From Candidatus Thorarchaeota archaeon (GTDB lineage Archaea > Asgardarchaeota > Thorarchaeia > Thorarchaeales > Thorarchaeaceae), in contig JAEORN010000122.1 of NCBI GenBank assembly GCA_016840825.1, forward strand, positions 1-54,070: 54,070 bases of DNA. The letters are read 5' to 3'. Of the stretch, positions 1 to 8,722 are shown one piece after another. The notes under the pieces are model-generated. The model ran no database searches, was not told the origin of the DNA, and saw nothing but the letters and a program-made list of their open reading frames with translations. Positions within the stretch are counted from its first letter, which is position 1, and the number at the start of each line of letters is the position of its first letter. The translations under genes and the position numbers were made by a program.

Positions 1-734
1 AAGCTGATTCCTGGTACAAGGGCTACAAAACAGTTCAGGTGCCAGTGCAGAAGCAGGAGACCTATCGTGATAGTGAAGGGAATACACAAACTCGAACGGT
101 CACTGAATATGAAACTGGTTATGTACCTGTACAGGATGAAATACATACAGATACAAGCGAGCCAATGCTTGCTAGAAAAGGAGCAGCACTCTACGGGCTT
201 GAGGAGTATCTGAATGAGATTGACGTTAGCAAGACCGAGAGGTATGATTACAACAAAATCAAAGATCTAGAGCCTGCTATGTTAAATGCTGAAATCGGAA
301 AAGAGGAATATGAGAAAGCAGTTCATGGTCGCGTAGCTGATAGACACAGAAGTCAAGCTGCAAGTGGACTTGCTGAGTTGTTCGATTGCAGGACAACGAC
401 AAATGTCCGTGGAACAACATATCTTCAAGCACCATTCTCTCTGGTTCGATACAAATTCCAAGGCGATTTGTACAAGTGTGCAATAAATGGAAGAACCGGA
501 AAAGTTGTGTTAGGTGAAATTCCAATAACCATGGCGCAGAGAGCAATTTGGACCTTCGTTGGTCTAATTGGTGTAATTCTTTCGGGTGCTGGTTCGCAAT
601 TAGCGTACATGAGTCTTCCAAGTGAAGATGCAGTATTCATTATTGGTGGTGCAGTGATGGCAATCATCGGAATCATCATGGCTGCGTTTGGCTTCAGAGT
701 GCTATTAATGACGCAGCGGGAGAAGAAGGGGTGA
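1..734 (+). CDS. Membrane protein, 3' part (gene begins left of window)
   Basis: The frame is open to the left edge, so the gene begins before the window; the GTG at 39 is probably internal. About 240 residues are visible: a soluble part rich in charged residues, then two hydrophobic segments near the C-terminus (about residues 168-190 and 195-222 counted from the GTG). Just before the membrane segments is YKFQGDLYKCAINGRTGKV, which matches in layout YRYGNGKYKASVAAATGYV at the same place in the next gene, so the two look like paralogues. The stop overlaps the next start region by a few bases, indicating one operon. Proteins of this shape often carry an N-terminal zinc ribbon, which here would lie outside the window. 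The function is unknown. Confidence 0.8.
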   Translation, partial: ADSWYKGYKTVQVPVQKQETYRDSEGNTQTRTVTEYETGYVPVQDEIHTDTSEPMLARKGAALYGLEEYLNEIDVSKTERYDYNKIKDLEPAMLNAEIGKEEYEKAVHGRVADRHRSQAASGLAELFDCRTTTNVRGTTYLQAPFSLVRYKFQGDLYKCAINGRTGKVVLGEIPITMAQRAIWTFVGLIGVILSGAGSQLAYMSLPSEDAVFIIGGAVMAIIGIIMAAFGFRVLLMTQREKKG

Positions 735-739
735 TTATC

Positions 740-1708
740 ATGGCGAGATGTGCTTTTTGTGATGCAGATTTTAATACTGGCCCCGGTGATCTTCTTCTAG
801 TATGTCCATATTGCGGAACTGCTCAGACTACCGAAGGAACGAAGTTCACGGACCATTACATGATCAGGGTCCACTTCCCTCAACATGAAGCTCAGACAAC
901 CTTGCTTGATTGGTGTTCAAAACAATTAGGCGCTCCAGGTGATCTTGCTGCAAAAGCAAGATTCGTTGGATACAAGCAAGTCTGGTATCCATTTTGGATT
1001 AGTAGAGTAGATGCTGATACTACTTATAGTGGACTTGGGAAGGATGCTAATTTCTATGATGAATGGCCTCAAAGGAGAGGTGCCTACAAGAGGATTGACT
1101 TCTTCTGGAAACCAGAATCGGGTCGATTTACTCGAAGGCATGAGATCAAGATTCCTGCAGTAAAGGGTATTGATGCAGATGTTTCAGCTCATCCAATTCC
1201 TACTCGTGCTAAGGAATACTTCAGCCATGCACATGCTGAAGAATTCGGAGGCGAGGTGCTGCATAGTCAAATCGCTGAAGATCAAGCCAGATCATTGGCC
1301 AGACAACAAGCTCAAGATCTTCAGACAAGACTGATTCTATCGGAAGTTGATAAAATCGAATCAAGGAATGATAGTCTCGATGTCGGAGAAACATATCTGA
1401 TTCATGTCCCGGTTTGGGAACTAGAGTATAGATATGGTAATGGGAAGTACAAGGCTTCTGTCGCAGCAGCTACCGGGTATGTCATCGAAAGCAAGTATCC
1501 AAGATCTATGGCTTTCAGAGCTGCTGGAATTGGATTCGGCTTGATACTACTCCTGGCAGGTATCTTACTAATAACTCTGGCAGCAGGAGTTCTTGGGTTT
1601 GCCATCTTTGAAGCTGGTGGATTGGTTTCTGGTAGTATCCTGACACTCCTAGGTCTAGCATTGCTATACAAGGGAGTTTCAAGGAAAGAGGCCAAAGAGA
1701 AACTGTAG
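740..1708 (+). CDS. Zinc-ribbon membrane protein, paralogue of upstream gene
   Basis: The N-terminus holds a zinc ribbon (CAFC near residue 4 and CPYC about 20 residues later). A WYPFW motif follows, then a charged middle with a likely helical stretch, a beta-rich strand pair before the membrane, and two C-terminal hydrophobic segments ending in a short basic tail. It overlaps the previous gene if the GTG at 731 is used; ATG 740 is preferred because GGTGAT lies four bases upstream. Similar zinc-ribbon plus C-terminal membrane-hairpin proteins occur in bacteria and archaea without a firm function. A hairpin terminator follows directly. The translation-coupled pair probably forms one membrane complex (inference). 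Confidence 0.85.
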   Translation: MARCAFCDADFNTGPGDLLLVCPYCGTAQTTEGTKFTDHYMIRVHFPQHEAQTTLLDWCSKQLGAPGDLAAKARFVGYKQVWYPFWISRVDADTTYSGLGKDANFYDEWPQRRGAYKRIDFFWKPESGRFTRRHEIKIPAVKGIDADVSAHPIPTRAKEYFSHAHAEEFGGEVLHSQIAEDQARSLARQQAQDLQTRLILSEVDKIESRNDSLDVGETYLIHVPVWELEYRYGNGKYKASVAAATGYVIESKYPRSMAFRAAGIGFGLILLLAGILLITLAAGVLGFAIFEAGGLVSGSILTLLGLALLYKGVSRKEAKEKL

Positions 1709-1717
1709 AATACCATA

Positions 1718-1748
1718 GGGGGATTTTCCCCCTGTTTCCTCTTTTTTT
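1718..1748 (+). terminator. Hairpin plus T-tract terminator
   Basis: GGGGGA (1718-1723) and TCCCCC (1727-1732) form a six-pair stem with a TTT loop, followed by a T-rich tract ending in seven T (1742-1748). It lies nine bases after the stop of the zinc-ribbon gene. The minus-strand reading of the hairpin has no T tract, so it serves the plus strand only. Confidence 0.7.
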
Positions 1749-2895
1749 ACAAATAATGTTCTAGTGTTGAGCTTTGTTCAAGTTCAAGACGTTTAAGCAA
1801 TGGAGTTCCTTCAGCCCAATACTTTAGGTTAGGGTAAAGGAGTGCGTCCAAAATGGCTTCAAGGTTTGATATCGAATTGAGCTCTAAGGACTCTCCACAG
1901 AATGCTTCTTCAACTCCTGCTCGCGCAATCCACGGTCCGAAGATATCATTCTTGTTATCCCGTGTTAAATGGAAAATGAAAATATGACTTGACTCATTTC
2001 TTTTTACCATCTCTTGATATGCTGGCATTCTTGCATGACTTCCATACAGAGAAGCCTTTGCATTGGATGAGCCGAAGTGCTTACTTTCGAAATTGAAATT
2101 TCTAAGGACTCGTTCTGTTGACACTTCCATCTGTAGGTAATCGACTCTCGCCTGACCTGGCTTAGAAACAAGTATGAAAGTATCACCAAAAAGATTGGAT
2201 TGCTGGATTCGCAGCGTGGAGCTGAAGGGTTTCTCTGATAATCTTAGTATTGCATTGTCGATATATGAATCAATAGCAATCTTGAACGCATTTTTCATAG
2301 GTACAAGTTTTCTATGTTTATGCATTCCAAGAAGTCCTAGTGCAATTAGTCGAGTAACCTGTTCTAATGCGTAATCATACTCGAAGAGCTGATTTATTCC
2401 CTCTATAGCTGGAATATCCTTTTGAGTTATCTTTTGAGCGACTCTGCTAATTTCAGGTTCGGATAGTAATTCAAAGGATTTAACGTGAACATCAGTTCCC
2501 ATTGGTAATTGACCTGGAATGGATTGAAGGCGGCGTGGAGGAAGGGTGGAAGCCTCCACGCCTATTGCTACGGGACTAACGGAGAGAGCAATTTGCTGCA
2601 GGGTTTCAATAATCTCCTTTGGGACCAGAGATCTAGCATCCGTAGGAATCAGAAATCTATACAATTGCCTACGCATAGTAATAATAGCCTCCCGGTCGAG
2701 ACCCCGCCAAGCTGTGGGGTGGTCATAGATGGAGAGAAACTCAGCAGGCTGAGTAGAAGCAAGAATACCAGACATGAGGATTGGGTATTTCGCGGTCTCC
2801 ACTGTGATACCTGGCGGGCAGAAAACTGTAAGGTCTTCTGATTGTGCCATATCTTCAAGCTGAAGTTGCGTAGTAATTGAATGTCCACTAGACAT
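1747..2895 (-). CDS. Hypothetical protein, about 380 residues
   Basis: I do not recognise this protein. It looks soluble and mixed alpha/beta, with no signal peptide, membrane segment, Cys cluster or nucleotide-binding loop. The reading frame extends to 2928, but the ATG at 2895 has GGGTGG five to six bases upstream while the outer ATGs have no ribosome binding site, so 2895 is taken as the start. The C-terminal half mixes aromatic and charged residues (FIFHLTRDNKNDIFGPWIA), as in a compact enzyme-like or ligand-binding domain, but no catalytic motif is evident. The stop overlaps the T tract of the convergent upstream operon. The divergent neighbour is a glycosyltransferase. Confidence 0.75.
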   Translation of the reverse strand: MSSGHSITTQLQLEDMAQSEDLTVFCPPGITVETAKYPILMSGILASTQPAEFLSIYDHPTAWRGLDREAIITMRRQLYRFLIPTDARSLVPKEIIETLQQIALSVSPVAIGVEASTLPPRRLQSIPGQLPMGTDVHVKSFELLSEPEISRVAQKITQKDIPAIEGINQLFEYDYALEQVTRLIALGLLGMHKHRKLVPMKNAFKIAIDSYIDNAILRLSEKPFSSTLRIQQSNLFGDTFILVSKPGQARVDYLQMEVSTERVLRNFNFESKHFGSSNAKASLYGSHARMPAYQEMVKRNESSHIFIFHLTRDNKNDIFGPWIARAGVEEAFCGESLELNSISNLEAILDALLYPNLKYWAEGTPLLKRLELEQSSTLEHYL

Positions 2896-3078
2896 AGCTG
2901 CCACCCTTTTATCCCACATGTCTATCATTGAGAATGGCTTTGGTACTTCTTACTTGGTCATGTGCATTCTATCGAACAAGATCGTTCTAGAGAGAGATGT
3001 CCGAAAGTAAAGGAGAAGATGAATTATACAAATTAGTGAATCTCTAACTCTCAAAAAGATAGACTCATATCTGAACGG

Positions 3079-4701
3079 ATGATTTCATTTCTGAGTTCTA
3101 TGAGTTCAGAATTGGAGCATTTGGAGATTGATGAAACAATCGAAGAATCAGAGGTGTCAGAGAATCCATTTCAGTGGATAAATAATCTTCTTGATCAAGT
3201 ACCAGTGCATCTCTTAATTCTATTAGTATCACTTGTAGTGACCTTATTCACATCCATTCATTATATTGCTGTTCAACTGAGTTCAACTTCAATTGGCTTT
3301 AATCTCGACGATTCTTGGATTCATCTAGAATATGCTCGATCTATCTATGAAGGCAGAGCTTGGGAGTATTCTCCTGGTACACCATCTACTGGCTCAACAA
3401 GTCCTTTATGGTCGATAATCCTATCCTCAATATTTCTTTTCACATCTGATGTTATCTCTATCGTGTGGGGTGTTGTAATCATTTCAATTATTTTCTACAC
3501 CCTCTGTACATTTCTGATTGGAGAGTTCTTCTATTCTATCTATCCGAGTAAATTGATTAGCTTCTCTTCCATGGCTGCGTTTGTATTCATTCCATCAAAT
3601 ACATGGCTGATGTTATCTGGAATGGAATATCCAATCTTCATGTTTTTACTTCTACAGCCTCTATGGATCCTTGATAGAACTGAATATGAGTATGATGTAC
3701 TTCTGGGTATTGTAGCGGGTTTGACTTATCTTGCCCGTCCAGAAGGCGTTCTATTAGCTTTGATAGTATTCCCCATTCGTCTGATTCAGCACATATCCCG
3801 AAGGGATTTCAGCAAACGCCGATTAGCATCGATATTTCTGATGGTCACTTCAGCTGGTATCGTGGTTCTTCCATGGGTACTACATTGTCTTTCAGTTACT
3901 GGACTCCCTCTTCCAGATACATTCTATATCAAGGTGCATAGTATATCAGAGTCTGATATAGAGGCTTGGAATATATTCTGGACATTTTTCCTCTCAAGTA
4001 TGCCATTCCTTTCAATTGGGTTTGTAATCGGAGGATTATCTCTAGCAATAAAACGTCCCTATGCGTGGATAATGGGTATATCTCTGACTCTTCTTTATCG
4101 ATTCACAATGCCCTATCAATCTCTAGTTAATAACAGTCGATATCTAACACCAATTTTCGGATTCATGGCCATTGCTTTCATGATGGGATTCTTTGTATTC
4201 CTGAATGAATTGATAAAAGAGAATCCGAAGAAGAACTCATATTTACTTAGATCTGGAATGACTGTCATAATCATTTTAGTCATCATCTTTCCATCAATAC
4301 CATACTATGGTCATCAGGCAAATGTGCATGCATTAGCAACCAAGAACATTAATGAGATGCAGGTCGATATCGGATATTGGGTGAAGGAGCACACACCTTC
4401 AGATGCAGTTCTTGCAATATGTGATGTAGGTGCTATTCGATTTATATCGGATAGAGAAATCATCGATTTGGTCGGTCTAACTACCCCTGATATAGCCCAT
4501 GGTGAATTATACGGACTTGAGTTGGTCGATTATCTTAGAAATAGAAGCACTGACTATTTGATCATATTCGGAAAATGGACTGGATACTTCTTCGCCTATA
4601 TGCCAGGTCTCCTATACCAAAGATATCGAATAGAGCTTCCTGACAACCTAATCTGTGGGGATGATGTGATGATTGTATTTGAGATTGTATGGCAATCCTA
4701 A
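3079..4701 (+). CDS. GT-C family membrane glycosyltransferase
   Basis: A polytopic membrane protein of 540 residues with about ten hydrophobic segments. After the first segment comes a luminal or extracellular loop with an Asp-Asp pair (D77, D78, in NLDDSWIHLEYARSIYEG) and a TPSTGSTSPLW stretch. This is the usual first loop of GT39/ArnT-like GT-C enzymes, which transfer sugars from polyprenyl-phosphate donors. The C-terminal soluble part contains DVGAIRF and DLVGLTTP, also typical of this group. It probably glycosylates surface proteins or lipids; donor and acceptor cannot be read from sequence. The start could also be at residue 8 (MSSELEHLEI). It overlaps the convergent AlaX gene by four bases, with no terminator between them. 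Confidence 0.8.
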   Translation: MISFLSSMSSELEHLEIDETIEESEVSENPFQWINNLLDQVPVHLLILLVSLVVTLFTSIHYIAVQLSSTSIGFNLDDSWIHLEYARSIYEGRAWEYSPGTPSTGSTSPLWSIILSSIFLFTSDVISIVWGVVIISIIFYTLCTFLIGEFFYSIYPSKLISFSSMAAFVFIPSNTWLMLSGMEYPIFMFLLLQPLWILDRTEYEYDVLLGIVAGLTYLARPEGVLLALIVFPIRLIQHISRRDFSKRRLASIFLMVTSAGIVVLPWVLHCLSVTGLPLPDTFYIKVHSISESDIEAWNIFWTFFLSSMPFLSIGFVIGGLSLAIKRPYAWIMGISLTLLYRFTMPYQSLVNNSRYLTPIFGFMAIAFMMGFFVFLNELIKENPKKNSYLLRSGMTVIIILVIIFPSIPYYGHQANVHALATKNINEMQVDIGYWVKEHTPSDAVLAICDVGAIRFISDREIIDLVGLTTPDIAHGELYGLELVDYLRNRSTDYLIIFGKWTGYFFAYMPGLLYQRYRIELPDNLICGDDVMIVFEIVWQS

Positions 4702-5888
4702 GATTCAGATAATGTCTTACTAATTCCCTGTACTAGTAAGTTGTAAAGCTCATGTGAGTCTTCAACACCAGAGAAACCTCCAGTAAAGGACTCCCTACTG
4801 CCTCCTCCTTTACCTCCAAGGTTCTCAGTTGTTTCCTTTGAATAGTATCCTGCGTTTCTAGGCATATCAAAAGTCCAGAAGATGAAGCTCGATTTCTCCC
4901 CTGGAGCGAAGAGCAGAATGCAGGAGTTCTTTTCAAATTCAATGTCCTTGAGAATGTTTCTCAGATCCTTAGCTTCAAAACCTGGGAGGTAGTAATGATA
5001 GAATTTGGTATCCTTAATCTCAAGATACTCATTCGTCTTAGAGAGTAATTTAGATACTAACTCAATCATTTCCGTTCTTTCAGATTGTATCTTCTTCGCC
5101 TTATCCAAAACAGATCCGATTTGTTCCATTTCAAAGGGATATGTTGCCTTACGACTTAGAACATCGTTATAGACGTCCTGAGTGTGGTGTGCTGCCTTAA
5201 GATGAGTGAAAAATTGAATCCTCGTTTTCTCAGCGTCCCGTTTGAAATCAGTGATCTTGAAAAATCCAATATCCCCTGTTGAGAGTACATGAATCCCTGA
5301 GCACGCAGAATCATCTACTCCTTCAATTGTTACTATCCTTAGCATATCATACTTTGAATCAAGCCCTTCTCTTGCCCTAACAGATGGGGGTAACGACTGA
5401 GCATCCATCATAGATGTACAAACCGGTAGATCGTCAAGAATAATTCTTTGTACTCGGGATTCTGCTTCAAATATCATAATCGTATCTAGAGATCCCTCAA
5501 TATCCACAGTTCCCTGATCTGCATCAATCCAAATATACCCCAATTTTAGATCTTTATCCTGTTTCCTCAATTGACTAACAAAGAGGTGCTCAGCTGTGTG
5601 ATTCCTCATCGATCCCCTTCGCCATTTCATATCGACTCGGAGTACAGCCCTCTTTCCTTCTTCTAGTGAACTATCCGTTTCCAAGTAAGTGATATCATCG
5701 TGTTGAACCGTGTTGAGTATCTTCGCATCATCAAGTGAACCCCTATCACCTGCCTGACCTCCTCCCTCAGGTCTTACAACATCTTTGTCGATAATAATTC
5801 GATAGACATCATCGACCTTTTCAACTTTCATTATTTGTACCTGAAACTCACTGGTTAGAGGTTCATTCCAATATGGTTTTGAAGTCAA
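4698..5888 (-). CDS. alaX: Alanyl-tRNA editing protein AlaX, long form
   Basis: It resembles the editing half of alanyl-tRNA synthetase without the catalytic core. The N-terminal part contains RPEGGGQAGDRG, typical of the AlaRS-linked barrel. The zinc-binding editing site is seen as HTAEH (H97, H101) and CSGIH (C196, H200). A helical linker and a C-terminal DHHA1-like domain follow, with GGKGGGSRESFTGG near residue 365. The length of about 396 residues fits AlaX-L, which removes serine or glycine from mischarged tRNA-Ala in trans. The TTG start is supported by GGTGAG six bases upstream. The 3' end overlaps the convergent glycosyltransferase gene by four bases. Confidence 0.9.
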   Translation of the reverse strand: MTSKPYWNEPLTSEFQVQIMKVEKVDDVYRIIIDKDVVRPEGGGQAGDRGSLDDAKILNTVQHDDITYLETDSSLEEGKRAVLRVDMKWRRGSMRNHTAEHLFVSQLRKQDKDLKLGYIWIDADQGTVDIEGSLDTIMIFEAESRVQRIILDDLPVCTSMMDAQSLPPSVRAREGLDSKYDMLRIVTIEGVDDSACSGIHVLSTGDIGFFKITDFKRDAEKTRIQFFTHLKAAHHTQDVYNDVLSRKATYPFEMEQIGSVLDKAKKIQSERTEMIELVSKLLSKTNEYLEIKDTKFYHYYLPGFEAKDLRNILKDIEFEKNSCILLFAPGEKSSFIFWTFDMPRNAGYYSKETTENLGGKGGGSRESFTGGFSGVEDSHELYNLLVQGISKTLSES

Positions 5889-5974
5889 GTTTTTCTCACC
5901 ATCCTAGCCGAAAGCAATATAGCACCTACATGATGCTCAATTATAGTCCAACTTATGTTTGAGGTTAGAGGCGG

Positions 5975-7225
5975 ATGTTTAAGTTCCTAAAGAAGGACCC
6001 GATGGATAAAGCTAAACGACATGTCGAGAAAGCTTTGAAAGAAATAGAAGAAAACTATTATGATTACGCCAGTATCGAATACGAAAAAGCGGCAAATCTA
6101 TTCATCGAAGCTGGTTCTTCTGACTTTGCGGTGAAATACTTCCGAGAAGCGGCATACTGTGCTCTTGAGCACGAAGACCATCTCCGCGCTGCAGAAATGA
6201 AGATTTGTGCAGGTGAAACTCTTCTTATTGATAGTCTATATGATGAAGCTGGAGGATTCTATCAGGAGGCATCAGATCATCTCTTTCGAGCTAATAAGCT
6301 ATCTGACTCTCTGCGAACTCTTGCATTGTCTGTGATGGCACACCTTGGATCAAGAAATTTCGATACAGCTGTCAACCTACTGAGGAAGATGGAGAAACGC
6401 ATTCCTACTAAGAATCCTCCAAAGGTTCCCGCATGTGATGTCGCTAAAGAGTTCGTAGAAGTACTGATTGAGGGTTATGAAACTACACAAGCGAATCTAA
6501 CCGCCTGTATTTCAAAATACAAACCAAAGGAGAGTGAACTTGAGCTCGTCGAGTTTCTGACTAATAGCGTTCGAATTGCACTTGACACAACTATCAGAAT
6601 TGAGTGGGCTGGAAAAGAGATGTCTGAAGTTAATGCTAAAACACCGCTTGAGTTTGAATTGATTTTCAAGTGTCCTGTTTCTATTCGCATATTGGATTAC
6701 AAACTCTCTCTATCTAATAGTCTCACATTCATAAAAGAACCAGCCATCAATAACGAACCTGCAACAGATGGATCATATCTGCTATCAGTAAATCCGGTTC
6801 TTAGCGGGGAAGGAATTGTTGGACCTTTCAAGCTGACTATATCTGGTGACAGAATACTTGCGCACAAGCATAGCAATACAATTCAATTTCGAATTGCAAA
6901 AGCTCCCTCTCAACTAGGAATGGAATTATCACCTGCGAGAATATCTTGTGGGATTGGAGATGAGGTTGTCATTGATGTAGACCTATCAAACACTGGAGAG
7001 GGTCCAGCTGACAACATCGAAATTAAAATCGCTTTATCTGACGGAATTGAACAATCTTTAGGGAGTGCGATGAGATCCCTCCAATTTCTAGGTGCAAATG
7101 AGAAAATGCGTCTACAAGTCTATATTCGAGGAGTGTCTATGGGTGATGAGCTCGTCACAATAGCAGTAAAGGACTCAAGATCAGGACAGGAGATCATAAA
7201 GACTGCGCAGGTGATTGTAGGCTAG
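5975..7225 (+). CDS. Alpha-SNAP-like TPR protein with C-terminal beta-sandwich
   Basis: Residues 1 to about 190 are helical repeats in which alternate helices carry YxxAA or ALxxA pairs (YDYASIEYEKAANLFIEAG, FAVKYFREAAYCALEHED). This spacing is seen in TPRs and in SNAP-type layers. From about residue 200 the sequence turns beta-rich with two Ig-like segments; the last one (NTGEGPADNIEIKIAL) resembles CARDB-type domains. No signal peptide or membrane segment is present, so it should be cytosolic. GAGG precedes the ATG. It faces another TPR protein of the same kind with six bases between the stops. The architecture recalls eukaryotic trafficking adaptors, but the function is inferred only from shape; it could be a generic scaffold. 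Confidence 0.8.
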   Translation: MFKFLKKDPMDKAKRHVEKALKEIEENYYDYASIEYEKAANLFIEAGSSDFAVKYFREAAYCALEHEDHLRAAEMKICAGETLLIDSLYDEAGGFYQEASDHLFRANKLSDSLRTLALSVMAHLGSRNFDTAVNLLRKMEKRIPTKNPPKVPACDVAKEFVEVLIEGYETTQANLTACISKYKPKESELELVEFLTNSVRIALDTTIRIEWAGKEMSEVNAKTPLEFELIFKCPVSIRILDYKLSLSNSLTFIKEPAINNEPATDGSYLLSVNPVLSGEGIVGPFKLTISGDRILAHKHSNTIQFRIAKAPSQLGMELSPARISCGIGDEVVIDVDLSNTGEGPADNIEIKIALSDGIEQSLGSAMRSLQFLGANEKMRLQVYIRGVSMGDELVTIAVKDSRSGQEIIKTAQVIVG

Positions 7226-7231
7226 CTACTA

Positions 7232-7960
7232 TTACCTTCTTTTCTTTGCGACATCTTCTCTAATTGCCAAACATGCTCCCATAACTTGCTGAATAGTTTC
7301 TTCTTCTTTGAAACCTTTTAGAAGTTCATCAGCTTTATCAAGCTCATCCTCCGTTAGCGCATCGCTGAACGCTAACAGTGTTCCTAGCCATTCCCATCTT
7401 GTCTTATCCACGACTCGTTTTGCTTTAGTTATGAGTTCCTTTGCTTTATCCATCTCATCTATGGTGGCATATCCCATAGCAGCAAGAGACAAATCTATGA
7501 CTGCTCTCTCTGCCTTTCCGTCTTCTAGAGCTTTTTCGGATGCTTTTTCATATAAGCTTCCCATGTTCTTTGCAGCAGTTAGAAAATATTCTGAATTACC
7601 TAATTTATGGCAGGAGAATGCTGCCCACAAATAGGCTTGTGCTGCAGTTTCTGTCATACGTTCTAGGAGAGCTTCCTTTGCAGAGTTCTCGAATAATGTA
7701 AGTGCGGTTCCATAATCACTAACTTGTCTGTACTGTGTTGCTGCTTCGAAATACGCATTGGCAGCTGCTTTGTGGTCGTCCTTCTCAACACTGGCTTCTG
7801 CATAGATATGGTAATACTCAGCCGCTTTTCGTGTCATCTCTAGAACTCTGTCTAGATAGCATGCTGCAGCTTGTTTGTAACGCATGGCTGCCTGATTATA
7901 TTTCTCAACCTCAGCATACTCGCCAGCTAGACGTTCCCACTGAGTGCATTCGTCCTCCAT
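7232..7960 (-). CDS. Alpha-SNAP-like TPR protein
   Basis: This 242-residue protein is all helical, with at least five repeats of the form YxxAAxxYxxA (NQAAMRYKQAAACY, HKAAANAYFEAATQYR, TAAQAYLWAAFSCH). Repeat period and Ala/Tyr packing resemble alpha-SNAP and TPR proteins. It lacks the beta-sandwich of its convergent neighbour, and no membrane or nucleotide-binding motif is visible. Known alpha-SNAP couples the AAA+ ATPase NSF to SNARE bundles; no NSF- or SNARE-like gene lies in the window, so that role is not shown here. Upstream (7961-8191) is an AT-rich divergent promoter region shared with the methyltransferase. Confidence 0.8.
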   Translation of the reverse strand: MEDECTQWERLAGEYAEVEKYNQAAMRYKQAAACYLDRVLEMTRKAAEYYHIYAEASVEKDDHKAAANAYFEAATQYRQVSDYGTALTLFENSAKEALLERMTETAAQAYLWAAFSCHKLGNSEYFLTAAKNMGSLYEKASEKALEDGKAERAVIDLSLAAMGYATIDEMDKAKELITKAKRVVDKTRWEWLGTLLAFSDALTEDELDKADELLKGFKEEETIQQVMGACLAIREDVAKKRR

Positions 7961-8191
7961 GAGTTTACAGACTCCTGATATGGATACCTACCTTTGAGTA
8001 GGCCTACTCATCAGCAGGATACTTTTCGTGAGTACAAATATGTTGTGTGTTCGAATCTCTCACGATTTTTCGAAGCAAAATGACTCTATTTTCTTTTGAT
8101 TTTACGAAATTCTCCATCGAGAATTCTCAGCTCTCTAGCTCGGTATCGTCATCAAAACTATCATATTATCTCGTTTGTTAGACATATCGTT

Positions 8192-8710
8192 ATGGATTTC
8201 TGGGTTTCACTCATAGTTATCGAGCTACTTGTATTGGCATTCGCACTATGGATAGCCTGGTCTGGTAGTGTAGGTGCTCCGTGGATACCAACTCCCAAGA
8301 GTAGAGTTCGCAATATGCTTGAGATGGCTCGCGTCAATTCTGATGATGTTGTCTATGACTTGGGTTCAGGAGATGGAAGAATTGTTGTGATGGCTGCAAA
8401 GGAGTTCAAAGCGAAAGCCATCGGGATTGAGATAGACCCAGTCCGTGTGTTATGGTCAAAATTGATGCTAAGAAGACACAGAATTAGGTTTCTTGCAAGC
8501 TTCATTCGAGGTAATTTCTTCAAAATAGATCTTTCAGAAGCGACAGTTGTTACACTCTACCAAGGACATGAGATCAATAAGAAAATCAGGAACAAGCTCT
8601 CAGATGACTTGAAGAAAGGCACCCGCGTAGTATCATATCGTTTTATACTAGATGGCTGGAATCCAGTGAAGATAGATGATGATACCTCTACCTACCTATA
8701 TGTAGTCTGA
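8192..8710 (+). CDS. Membrane-anchored class I methyltransferase, FAM173/aKMT-like
   Basis: The frame is open from 8096, but the first 32 residues look non-coding and MDFWVSLIVIELL at 8192 starts with a proper membrane anchor. One transmembrane helix (about residues 5-23) is followed by WIPTP, the SAM-binding motif YDLGSGDGR (55-63) and an acidic loop GIEIDP. A TM anchor, a PTP turn and then motif I is the layout of FAM173/ATPSC-KMT lysine methyltransferases and of archaeal aKMT; motif IV-like residues are less clear. It probably methylates lysines of a membrane-associated protein (inference). It converges on the HMG-CoA reductase gene with 12 bases between the stops. Confidence 0.8.
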   Translation: MDFWVSLIVIELLVLAFALWIAWSGSVGAPWIPTPKSRVRNMLEMARVNSDDVVYDLGSGDGRIVVMAAKEFKAKAIGIEIDPVRVLWSKLMLRRHRIRFLASFIRGNFFKIDLSEATVVTLYQGHEINKKIRNKLSDDLKKGTRVVSYRFILDGWNPVKIDDDTSTYLYVV

Positions 8711-8722
8711 TTAAAAGCAATG

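Noticed and set aside
8040..8075. T-arm-like GTTCGAATC suggesting a tRNA
   Set aside because: The flanking bases do not form a T stem, and no acceptor or D arm can be drawn around it.
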